DNA from: Candidatus Scalindua sp. | GTDB taxonomy: Bacteria > Planctomycetota > Brocadiia > Brocadiales > Scalinduaceae | DNA length: 64,000 nt | Reading direction: 5' to 3' | NCBI GenBank assembly: GCA_031316155.1 | Contig: JALDRB010000003.1 | Span: forward strand, 124,001-188,000 | Shown: piece after piece, positions 55,256 through 64,000 of the stretch | Numbering within the stretch: the stretch's first letter is position 1 | Layout: each line of letters starts with the position of its first letter | Position numbers and translations under genes: made by a program | Notes under the pieces: generated by a model | Seen by the model: the letters and a program-made list of their open reading frames with translations, nothing else | What the model was told of the DNA's origin: nothing | The model's database searches: none

Positions 55256-56904
55256 ATGAATACCAGAAACGTATATGTGAGATGGTCTTTTTTCATTTTA
55301 CTGGGAGGTCTCTTCGTCGCTCTTTTGGGGTCATGTTCATTCTGCGCCAGGTCGACGAATGAACTGTGCCGCTTGATTGGGGAAGCTACAACAGTTACGG
55401 AGCTAACTTCTTCAGATCGAACCGTGGTGTTTGAAGAGCAAGGGACGATAGTTGTATATCATGGAAACGGATGCGCGGAATCAAATAAACCGGGAACAGA
55501 AGATGTTCTTAAGGTTGAAGAAAGTCTGGACATTCCGTCGTATGCTACCAACGCTACCATTTTTCTGAACGGATGGCATTTGAAATACCTTGACGGCGAC
55601 CACCATGTCGCTGGACTTGGAACTTCGATTCAAAACATCAGGCTGGAGGGTCAAACTCTGAAGTGGCAGGCAGCCGGTGTTCTTTCGGATGATAATTTCG
55701 ATGACGCATATAGCTGGTGCTAACATTACACGGTTGTCGCCTGGAACCCTCAAACATAAATCTCACGGTTGACCATAAAGATGGAAGCTGTATGAATGAT
55801 TCCAGTGACCCCGCTGAAACGAACTTCTTTGACGCTGATAACGAAAGGACTACAACCGCTCTTTCATCTTTTCCTACGTTTCTCCAGAATCCTGATTTTG
55901 CTGCCAGTAAGATCGTCGCCATACTCCCGCGTGGATTCGCCTTCAATTGGAGAGGTGGTTGTGAGGACCACCATCTGCTTCAGATAGGGTACAATTTGGA
56001 CCACAGCGAAATATTTATTGAGCAGGGCAAGAGATATAAAAAGAAGTTTGATACGGTGACCCCCACATTGCCAAATTCAGCAAGCCAGGTAGATTCAGGT
56101 TATGTGAGTTGGGAGACATCCTCCATTTTTAAAGATAACAATACAAGAAGGGATTACGCGTTTGGCGAAATAGTTTCCGGATTAAGCGGCAGCGACGTTG
56201 GGATCATCCAGCCTCCTTTTTCGATCCTCCCGGTTGAAGATGTGGGTGGGAATACCGGTTGCATTTATTCAAATAGTGGTATTTTGAAGACTGAAGGGTT
56301 TGCGATTGAGAAAGTTCCATACGAACACGCGATACCTATGCTCACGGGTTGGGACTTGCAGTATGAATGCGACGATGAGCACGTAAAAGAGATCGGATTC
56401 TGGATAGATGAGATACACTACGATAAGGACCCGAATGTCCAGACAGGGACATTAAGCTACAAGCTGTTTTCCATATTAAAGGACAAGAATGATGATCCCG
56501 GTTTCAATTACCGTCACAAAGTCACCGTGCTGGGACTAAAGGCGGTGCCTGGCGGGATACCGAGTCGGAAATCACCGGATTTACTGCCGTTTAGTCCGGC
56601 GGGCATAGACCCCTCAGCCTTTTGCAGATTAGAGGAAGGCGGAAAATTGTTGAGAGTCTCGGTTAAAAATCAGGGAAATGATCATGCGGCCGCCTCAAAG
56701 ACGACGGTACTCTTTCGTGATGTTTCTCTCACGTTAGATACTCCGGCTATTCCTGCGGGCGGGTCAGTTGACCTTCTGTTTAAGGTACCGGCAAACTGCT
56801 TCAGCCCTGATTGCTCCTTTAAAATTACCGTTGATTCCGACAATCAGGTAAATGAATTGAATAACGAGGGAAACAATAGCGCTAACGGTGGCTGCATCGG
56901 CTGA
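55256..56904 (+). pseudogene. Secreted lipoprotein with CARDB domain, interrupted
   Basis: The N-terminus has a signal segment WSFFILLGGLFVALLGSC with a possible lipobox cysteine. The first frame stops at 55721 (SWC then TAA), but the same frame continues HYTVVAWNP. After a shift near 55750 the protein goes on from NINLTVDHKDGSC to 56904. Both halves contain related beta units with FLNGWHLKYLDGDHHV and LTGWDLQYECDDEHV. The C-terminus is a CARDB adhesion domain (VSVKNQGNDHAAASKTTVLF, VDSDNQVNELNNEGNN). About 545 residues if repaired. It probably sits on the cell surface. Confidence 0.7.
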
Positions 56905-57027
56905 TTTTGTTTAAATGAAGGAGCCGGAATAGATATAGTCACTGTTCTCTATTTCTGCCAGGATGCACCTATCATGATACCAATAATGCTATGACCTCAT
57001 TCTAAAAGATCAGACATTTAAGGAGTT

Positions 57028-57056
57028 AAGCGATGGCATTCTTTTGGCCATCGCTT
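57028..57056 (+). terminator. Hairpin downstream of the CARDB gene
   Basis: AAGCGATGGC pairs with GCCATCGCTT over a nine-base loop, followed by AATTTG. It may terminate the secreted-protein locus; the T tract is poor. Confidence 0.45.
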
Positions 57057-57231
57057 AATTTGTGCGCGATAGTGCCGTCGCATTTGATATTATACACTTT
57101 TTTAGAACCATTTAACTCAAACTGGATCTCTTTTCTTCCAGAAAATTCTTCCCAATGTGCCGTTAAAAATTACTTGCAAGATAACACTCACTGTTGTATA
57201 TTTCATACCCTCTATTCTTAAATCTTCACCG

Positions 57232-57358
57232 AGTTGTGCAGGATGCACAACTCTTTCAAAATGGCTGCAACAACATTCATCTCGTTGCTTAGCGCCCTTT
57301 TGGACAGGTGTTTATGCACAAAAAATGTAAGCTATTGATTTGTTTACATAACAAATAA
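57232..57358 (-). repeat. Interspersed repeat family C, copy 7 (reverse)
   Basis: The reverse copy starts CCGAGTTGTGCAGGATGCAC. It passes CAACTCTTTCAAAATGGCTG and the CAACATTCATCTCGTTG hairpin and ends near TTACATAACAAATAAAAAG. It has no nested element E. Confidence 0.7.
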
Positions 57359-57504
57359 AAAGACTGTACAAAAAATAAGGAAATATTGAAATTCAATGCA
57401 TCGAGTTATAATAAGGGAATAACCTGTTTACCGCAATCTAGGGAAGCCGATGACCCGTCAACCACAGCCGGGCTGAGCGGTGACGGATAGGAAGGAGATC
57501 TATT

Positions 57505-58524
57505 CTGATAAAAGAGATTATTGAAAAAGTAGTGGAAGGAAAAGACCTTTCCATCGAGGAAAGCAAGGCCATTATAAGCGAGATAATGGAGGGCAAAGCA
57601 ACAGATGTACAAATCGGTTCGTTTATTACGGCTTTGCGAATGAAGGGTGAAACGGTTGACGAGATAACAGGTTGCGCAACCGTTATGCGGGAAATGGCCA
57701 CCCATATTGATGTCGGCAATGATATCGTTGTAGATACATGCGGTACCGGTGGAGATTCGAAATGTACTTTTAATATATCTACTGCGGCAGCGTTTGTTGT
57801 TGCGGGTGCAGGACTCAAGGTAGCGAAACATGGCAGTACAGCATCTTCGAGCCACTGTGGAAGTGCTGATGTTCTTAAGCTACTGGGCGTCCAGGTAGAA
57901 GCAAACCCTGTAACGGTAGAACGATGTATCCATGAAGTGAACATCGGATTCCTTCTGGCTCCACTTTTACACAGTTCTATGAGACACGCTGTTGTCCCAA
58001 GACGTGAAATAGGGATTAAGACAATTTTCAATATCCTTGGCCCATTGACGAATCCGGCTAGGACAAAGAGACAGGTGATTGGAGTATATGACGCAAAACT
58101 GACAGACACGGTTGCAAAGGTCCTCAAAAAGCTGGGTGCTGAACATGCGTTTGTTGTCTATGGTTATGACGGACTGGATGAGATTACGACTACCGATAAA
58201 ACAAAGGTCTGTGAGTTAAAAAACGGCAAAATTAAGAGTTATTTTATTACCCATGAAAGTTTTGGTATTAAAAAGGCTGAGATAAAGGATTTCGTTGTCA
58301 AGTCTCCGGAAGAGAGCGCCGCCGCAATCAGTGAAGTATTGAACGGTGTCAAAGGCCCGAGGCGGGATATTGTCCTCCTCAATGCTTCTGCCGCTATTGT
58401 TGCAGGGGGAGGTGCAACCGATTTAAAAGATGGAATACGGCTTGCAGCAAAATCGGTAGATTCAGGGAGGGCGAAGGCATCTTTAGACCAGTTGATTAAG
58501 ATTACGCAGGGAAAGCAACTGTAA
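57505..58524 (+). CDS. trpD: Anthranilate phosphoribosyltransferase (probable CTG start)
   Basis: The protein shows DTCGTGGDSKCTFNIST, KHGSTASSSHCGSADVLKLLG, RREIGIKTIFNILGPLTNP and the DEITTTDKT block. These are the PRPP- and anthranilate-binding motifs of TrpD. It makes phosphoribosyl-anthranilate in tryptophan synthesis. Family N-termini usually read MIKExIEKLVEGKDL. Here LIKEIIEKVVEGKDL begins with CTG at 57505, seven bases after AAGGAG, and no ATG is in range. A GTG at 57532 would cut nine conserved residues. The leader has a hairpin CCGTCAACC..GGTGACGG (57455-57486). No other trp gene is adjacent. Confidence 0.9.
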   Translation: MIKEIIEKVVEGKDLSIEESKAIISEIMEGKATDVQIGSFITALRMKGETVDEITGCATVMREMATHIDVGNDIVVDTCGTGGDSKCTFNISTAAAFVVAGAGLKVAKHGSTASSSHCGSADVLKLLGVQVEANPVTVERCIHEVNIGFLLAPLLHSSMRHAVVPRREIGIKTIFNILGPLTNPARTKRQVIGVYDAKLTDTVAKVLKKLGAEHAFVVYGYDGLDEITTTDKTKVCELKNGKIKSYFITHESFGIKKAEIKDFVVKSPEESAAAISEVLNGVKGPRRDIVLLNASAAIVAGGGATDLKDGIRLAAKSVDSGRAKASLDQLIKITQGKQL

Positions 58525-59110
58525 TACCTCCCTGAAAGGCGTGAAGCCGGAAGTTAAACCCCTCGACCAGGCCGAACATGTCGACGAGCTAATAGATCCT
58601 CTACCCACCAGAATGTTCGCTGCCCGATTATTTCTGCCAGGCGGTTCTGCTAGCACACATAAACCATGATTTTGAATTTCCTATGCGTCAAGTTAGGCTA
58701 CCTTCTTATGCGATTTTAAGCTCCCCTCTAAAAAGAGGGGTTGGGGGGGGGTGTAACTTCTGCTTTGCTTCAAAATTTTCGATAAAGCATCGAATTATAG
58801 ACAAGGCCCCTTCCATATTTTTTATCATATCTTCATCGCATAATTTTAATACCGTTATCCTCAATTCTCTTAATCTTACTTCCCTTACTTTATCTTTAAT
58901 GGTATTTTCACATACCCCTTTATCCCCTCTTGTTAGAGGGGAAATCAACTATACACATTTAAAATAAAAGGCTAAACTGCTGTTCCACCTGACAATGGTA
59001 CAGCTAAGATGTTTTTGAGAAGGCAAAAAAAGCCCTTAACTGCAAAAGATTTAAAATGGAAAGCTATACAATCAAGGTTTAGGATGAATATCGCATGCTT
59101 CATTGGCGCT
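58525..59110. other. Intergenic region with palindrome-bounded repeat
   Basis: About 590 bp between trpD and a converging hypothetical gene. It holds the repeat unit at 58723-58941 and no convincing gene. The 80-codon minus-strand frame there is formed largely by the repeat. Confidence 0.45.
58723..58941. repeat. Repeat unit bounded by CCCCTCT..AGAGGGG palindromes
   Basis: Hairpins CCCCTCTAAAAAGAGGGG (58723-58740) and CCCCTCTTGTTAGAGGGG (58924-58941) bound about 220 bp. The left one is followed by a run of G. Between them a remnant of a small helical-protein gene may be read on the minus strand (RELRITVLKL, EGALSIIRCFIENFEAK). A related half-palindrome is at 50576-50595 between the two paralog genes. 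Confidence 0.5.
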
Positions 59111-59758
59111 TCAAGGTCTTTTTTTCAAACCGAAACCTTTTCCTCTGGCCGCACCAGATTCCCGCCCTCTTTCTATTTCGTGTTGAATTTTTATTATATC
59201 TGCCAGTGTTGTTACAGGAGAATGTTCACCATCAAATTTCGCAACTATTTCCGAACACCCCTTCTGCAAATCATTAGTCGTTACCATTATTAACCGATGT
59301 TCCACCACTTTAGATAACAGGCGATGGTCTATATCAAATTGAGCGAGAGCAGATAAATTTACCGAATCCAGACAGGTTTCATAATTACGGAGAATAGTCA
59401 CAGACAGTATAATGCTGCCCAGTTTACGATTTCCAATTGATGGTTCTAGAGCTACAATACTTATTTCCCAGTCAGGAACACAGTTCCCCCCGTAACCGTA
59501 TAGAGATGAGGTAATCATCCTTGGTTGATATGAAGTTGTGTTATCATAAACAGTAACATTCCCTAAGCTCTTCAGCTCTCTTTTTATATAACTCTGAATT
59601 AAATATTGCAGGTTTCCCTTGGCAGTAATTTTCATATCTATCTCTGTTGGTGGGATAGTTCCTGTCTCCAGTCCTGGCAATGTTTCAGCAAAGGATAGGC
59701 CGCCAAACATGAGCAATGTGACTACTCCTATAATTCCAATAATTTGTATACGTTTCAT
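59111..59758 (-). CDS. Exported hypothetical protein
   Basis: The 215-residue protein has a clear signal peptide (MKRIQIIGIIGVVTLLMFGG, cleavage after SFA). I do not recognise the mature part. It alternates beta strands and helices and has three cysteines. The stretches SYIKRELKSLGNVTVYDN and DWEISIVALEPS resemble a periplasmic alpha/beta fold. The tail is rich in Arg, Gly and Lys. ATG 59758 is the only plausible start before the signal peptide. It has no close neighbour on the same strand. Confidence 0.65.
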   Translation of the reverse strand: MKRIQIIGIIGVVTLLMFGGLSFAETLPGLETGTIPPTEIDMKITAKGNLQYLIQSYIKRELKSLGNVTVYDNTTSYQPRMITSSLYGYGGNCVPDWEISIVALEPSIGNRKLGSIILSVTILRNYETCLDSVNLSALAQFDIDHRLLSKVVEHRLIMVTTNDLQKGCSEIVAKFDGEHSPVTTLADIIKIQHEIERGRESGAARGKGFGLKKRP

Positions 59759-59999
59759 TTCAGATTACCCCTTTCTTTTAACAATCCTTTAATCTCTCTA
59801 TACAAATTCAAATGTATTAAATAATACACTACTTTGATGTTTCAAGAATATGAAAAAACACATTGAACTGGCAAGAAAGTTTCTACAGAAAATCAAAGAT
59901 TTTTATATAAAGATACTATACAATAAAACCAGGTGGATTCATTTAATCTCACAACTCCACAATTCTTTAACTCTACAAGCTATTTAAAAAGTAAGAATA

Positions 60000-60243
60000 A
60001 GCGCCAGAAGATGTACTTAAGGCTTTTTGAGATTGGACGGGTCTCAATAAAAGCAATTGAGTTGTATTAGATCTTGAAAAGAGAATAGGACTTAAAACGT
60101 GTGAACATACATTCAGTGACCTAGTTGAAAATGCAATAAAACAGGATTGGGCCCGTGACCCATTTGATCGAATTATTGTAGCCCAAGCAAGTATACGTTC
60201 GAAAAAGATTGCTACTAAAGACGAAACGATTCTTAAACACTAT
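60000..60243 (+). pseudogene. VapC-type PIN-domain remnant
   Basis: In two frames the sequence reads APEDVLKAF, FEIGRVSIKAIEL, then LDLEKRIGLKTCEHTFSDLV, QDWARDPFDRIIVAQA and ATKDETILKHY. The 'W-RDPFDR-IVAQA' and 'TKDE-I-HY' blocks are the C-terminal half of PIN-domain toxins. The N-terminal half is missing and there are frameshifts near 60030 and 60064. The IS481-like remnant begins 11 bp later. No antitoxin gene is seen. Confidence 0.65.
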
Positions 60244-60253
60244 ATGGTAAGTT

Positions 60254-61642
60254 CCACAACATCGTATACACATCTTAGTGTCACTAGCTGTGTCATAACA
60301 TCGTATACACTTAGCAAAATTGTTTAATAGGGATTCTGTTTTTTACAGGTTCCCTTAGTTTATAAGATTCTGTTCTGATTAATTGTTTTGGAGTCTCTCA
60401 AATGCTGCTTGATAATAAACACTTCAATTCTTTGTTTACTCGTATTTAGTATTGTCTATATACATATTCAAATTTAAAGCTTTATTAATATACAATTCTT
60501 CATTGAGAATTGTAATATATCTTTTTCATCTACTAAACGGGACAAAATGTATTCTCCCTCTTGTTATTGGTAATTCTCTGATGGGTCGAAGGTGAAGCCT
60601 TCTGGTAATAATCTTCGTGTATAGCCTTTGCAATATTGCTGAGAGAAATTATCTTTTTTATATTTCTGATAGTTGTTATGTTTATCTCAAATTTCTTTGA
60701 TTCAACTTCAGCTCTTTCAGATCTTTTGAAGCGCTTTGATTGCCAGAGTAATTCATTAAAACGTTTATTAAAATTTTCTATATATCCGTTTCTCCATGGT
60801 TCTTTAAATGGTATAAACACTATATCAATACCGAAATTTAAGCAGAATCGAGATAGTTTACCAAAGGTCTTAATATGATACAGGCTTCCTCTGGAAAGAT
60901 GCTTCGTTATCAAGTTGTAAAAATCTGTAGGCCTAAAGCCTTTCCAATCATTGATCAGAAAGCTGATAACGCTCTCAGCACCCTTGTCTGTATATTGTTC
61001 CAAGTTTGCTTGGATTGGTATAAACATCTATTCTGTTTACAGAAACAATAGATCCGTATCCTTGTATATACCTGGGGTGTCACCAGATCAAGCTGATGTA
61101 CGCCCTGATGCTTAGTTTTGATTGTAGGATAATATTTTCCCGGACGTAGTTTCATTTTTGTGCCTTGATTTTTCAATAATAAGGTCATTTCTTTTTAAGA
61201 CCTGATTGATGGTGGAAAGTCCTGGTTTCTCTTGGTACTCCTAAGGTATCGTTCTTGATGAATAGTAATTTGCTCCACAGAAAGAATATTTGGTTGAAGG
61301 TCCTTTGTCATCACTAATTTCTTTCTGCTTTCTACAATTGCCTGTTCGCTTTATTAATTTTACCGGGTTTATGATGCGGTTCTTTGATTTATCAAGATAC
61401 CACCTCTTTCCCTGATTCTGCTCTCTCAAGCCATTTTATAAACCTGGGGTTTGTCCGATTAAGTTCCTGATGGATTTCTGTAACCGTTTTTCCTTCTGAA
61501 CTTAATTGAGTACATCTATGGCGAAGTTGTATTTCTTCTTATTGTTTTTGCTATTTTTTATCCATTTTGTACAATCTCCTTTAAAGGAAATTATATAATG
61601 TGTATACGATGTTGTGGGACAAAAAGTGTATACGATGTTATG
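60254..61642 (-). mobile_element. IS481-like insertion sequence remnant
   Basis: The ends carry repeated motifs: ACAACATCGTATACAC at 60257 and ATAACATCGTATACAC at 60295 on the left. Complements of both lie at 61600-61615 and 61626-61641 on the right. Inside, minus-strand frames (61027-60533 and others up to 61550) encode an integrase-core transposase, seen in IPFKEPWRNGYIENFNKRFN and SLYHIKTFGKLSRFCLNFGI. The upstream HTH part is split by several frameshifts. The family assignment rests on the integrase-core style and size. Confidence 0.6.
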
Positions 61643-61711
61643 AAACACACCAACTATAAACACGCTATTTGGAAATGAGAATCTACCAGTATCTTAACGA
61701 TTATAACTAGC

Positions 61712-63563
61712 CCTAAACAAGCGAGGTTTATCAACCACACACGTACTCATAATATTTTAATCAATAATTGGTTGCTTGTTTGATCCCTTATGCATCTCTC
61801 ACTTTTTTTTGTTTGTAAAACTTCTCGAATTCGTAAATACCACTATGAACAGACAATATCACTGTGTCATGATACAATGTTGATGTACCAATCCCGCAGA
61901 CTTTTAACTCCATTCATTTTTCACAAAATCTTGTTACCCTCTCATGCATATCTTCAGTTTTCTGATCCGCTCCCAGGGTAGCAAAGCAAATCCCAACCAA
62001 TATTGCACTCAAGAACACGATACAAGATCTTTCTCCCCGTTTTGATAATTTGACAATGGCAGCAAAATCAGTGTGTTAAGAAACTTCCGAAATTCCATCT
62101 TCACAACCTGTGTACCCTTGCCTTGTCGGGCATTAACATCCCAAACCACGCTTTAGTATTCCACGCCATGCGCTGTTATTACCATAAGCCCAGTTACTCT
62201 CCAAATCTCTTACCGGCATCTTCATCGCATTTACCCTGTTCTTTAACTGCTCTACCACATTCTCCTGATTGCATCGCCCATTTGCTAACTCCACTACTTC
62301 CTCTGCCGGTATATCGCCTAGGGTTAATGCAGTGTGTCGTACGTCATCAAATAATCTCATCTGACCCTTTCTTCTACTCTCAAGGTCTTCCTGACCACTA
62401 CCACTCGATACTTCTTCACACTTCACCGGTCGATACGCAAACTCTTCACGCTTTCCAAGACAAATATTCTTATACCCTCGCTCTTCCACGATCCGCCTTA
62501 CCTCTGGCCTCTTTCTTCGTTGGTCTTTACCGTGTATTTCGGTTTACGCCTTATCTTTCCATGATTCCTTCGATAGCTCCCCTGCCCGTCTTTCTCCAAC
62601 ACCGCATGAGCATCTCACATACCAAACACAAAAGTCTGCCTTTGCTCAGACCAACGATCAAAATTTCCTGTTAAGGAAAATCCGTATCTCCTCTGATACA
62701 TACCCTCTTCAAGTATCGCTTCACCAACTTATCGCACGGTCTATCCACCCACACAACCGTCATGGCTCGGCCTGTTCCCGGGACGATTCACCAGATACAA
62801 CACCTCCTTCGTGTTCCCCAGCGATATCACCAGCGGCGCATACCTCCATATCCCCTTATACGATACATCTATTCCTCCTTGCACTCTCCATACGTTCTTG
62901 CTATCGTACCATCTACATCTATCGTATGCTCCCCATAACCTTCCGCCCTCTTCTCCACCATTACGCGAATGCGTGCAGTGTTGATGCACTCCTATCAGTC
63001 TCTGTGATAACCCGCTTTCCTTAAATGACGGAAATCCCCCCGCGTCGGATCCGGTATCCTCTGCGCTCCTGCATTGCATTGAGGTACTCCCGTATCCCAA
63101 GTTCTTGGTTCAACTCTATGTCCTCTTAATCGTATTTCCCGCAAAGGACATTGTATGCCATATTCATGATCTGACTCGTGGTAGGGAATATGGTTTTTCA
63201 GTAATTTGACCTGCCGGTTATCTCGTGTACCAAACCACTCTTCAGTACCATTTGATGTATTAAGCCTCCTATTCCTCCGCAGTTGATTGCCTGTGTCTTC
63301 TCTGCTATTTCGTAATGGATATTCCTGGCGGTGAACATCGGTTGGGTTGTTCCTCCCACTGCTTCCTCCTTCTGCAGTCGTTTTTTAATTTCTCGTTTCT
63401 TTTCTTGAGTGTTTTGGTATACTTCTTTCGTAATTTTTTGTTCATCTGAAATGCCCCTTTTGCTGGTTATTGGTTTTTTGAGAAATCCTATTTTAACCAG
63501 TAAAATGGGGTATTTCAAACCTCTTCAACTCTCTTTGTTAAAAGAAATCACGCTTGCATAAGG
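61712..63563 (-). mobile_element. IS1380-like insertion sequence, copy 2, with broken transposase
   Basis: The ends are CCTAAACAAGCG at 61712 and CGCTTGCATAAGG ending at 63563, with ACTAG directly outside on both sides. The transposase lies on the minus strand in several frames (63518 to 61930). It reads MFTARNIHYEIAEKTQAINC, GIDVSYKGIWRYAPLVISLG and NQENVVEQLKNRVNAMKMP. It is the same element as 34960-36829 but inverted, with different indels. The right side adjoins the 3' half of the disrupted intron. Confidence 0.8.
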
Positions 63564-64000
63564 ACTAGAGGACAAGATAGTACAAAAGGCAGTAGCTTAA
63601 GATATTGAATGCTATCTATGAACAAGACTTTCGAAGTGTCTTATGGATTTAGATTGAACAAAAATTGTCATGATGCGCTCAAAGCGCTAGAACTAGCCGT
63701 GATAAAAGGAGGAATAAACTACATATTAGATATAGATATTAGATATTTTGACAATATGAATCATAAGTGGCTTAAGAGGATGTTGGAGGGAACGAATAGT
63801 AGATCAGACAGTGTTACGACTAATAGGGAAATGGCTAAGAGTGGGGATAGTGGCAGAGGGTAAGAGGATACGAAATAAGTTAGGAGTTCCGCAAGGTATT
63901 AATTTCACCCATATTATCCAATATCTATCTACATTATGTAGTGGATTTATGGATAAAGAAAAGTGTGGCACAGGCAATAAGTGGTGGTATGAATATAATA
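63564..64000 (+). mobile_element. 3' half of the disrupted group II intron (runs off the window)
   Basis: The sequence starts ACTAGAGGACAAGATAG, exactly where the 5' half at 36830 stops. It continues as the RT gene (VSYGFRLNKNCHDALKALEL, LDIDI, GVPQG region). It differs from 29140-29575 by several small indels that break the frame. Domain V would lie beyond the window. Confidence 0.85.

Noticed and set aside
57033..57221. 62-codon frame after the CARDB gene
   Set aside because: It begins inside a terminator-like hairpin and has no coding signs.
58706..58948. 80-codon minus-strand frame
   Set aside because: Both ends are formed by the CCCCTCT palindromes and adjoining G run; treated as repeat with a possible gene remnant.

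Overview
The window reads as an AT-rich, Gram-negative, LPS-type bacterial chromosome with a heavy load of mobile DNA and small dispersed repeats. Kdo genes (kdtA, kdsA), a quinol-type nitric-oxide-reductase-like protein, a five-haem cytochrome c, and a type III polyketide synthase beside a B12-binding radical SAM protein together suggest an anammox-type planctomycete (Brocadiales). That placement is an inference from gene content; no rRNA or other marker is present to prove it.

Layout. 1-9.2 kb holds the partial NO-reductase-like gene, an alpha/beta hydrolase, an adenosine-specific kinase, a TPR protein, a ferritin-like plus PAPS-reductase-like pair, and a small lipid/polyketide-like cluster (unknown protein, type III PKS, frameshifted B12/radical SAM enzyme). 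9.3-24.2 kb is housekeeping and envelope: nucleotide-sugar dehydrogenase, glgC, RNase R, an HD/OB nuclease, a DUF123 protein, an FKBP isomerase, convergent kdtA/kdsA and a transaldolase-CBS fusion. Nearly every gap here is filled by three interspersed repeat families (A, B, C), themselves hosts of smaller nested palindromes. 24.4-38 kb is a mobile and decayed island: a broken repressor, an IS91-type remnant, two IS110-superfamily elements of different types, a complete group II intron, a large secreted calcium-loop protein, an IS1380-like element and half of a second intron copy. 38-47.6 kb is ordinary again: TPR lipoprotein-like protein, rhlE, metallophosphoesterase, a frameshifted 2-hydroxyacid dehydrogenase, a VanZ-like protein and a multihaem cytochrome.

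48-57 kb is the most unusual part. A c-di-GMP-I-type riboswitch with its terminator precedes two paralogous proteins that share an N-terminal motif, a very acidic linker and an almost identical basic/glycine-rich C-terminal module; one also carries a permuted papain-like (NlpC/P60-type) hydrolase. They are followed by an HExxH metallopeptidase, an unknown protein, a metzincin fragment and a broken CARDB lipoprotein. I infer a c-di-GMP-controlled exported enzyme system that has not, to my knowledge, been described; its function is unknown.

57-64 kb has trpD (apparently with a CTG start), a secreted hypothetical protein, a VapC remnant, an IS481-like remnant, a second IS1380-like copy in opposite orientation and the other half of the split intron. 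The two intron halves sit beside the two inverted IS copies, which implies that the roughly 25 kb between them was inverted by recombination. Many genes carry single frameshifts, several at homopolymers, so real decay and sequencing error cannot be separated from this sequence alone.
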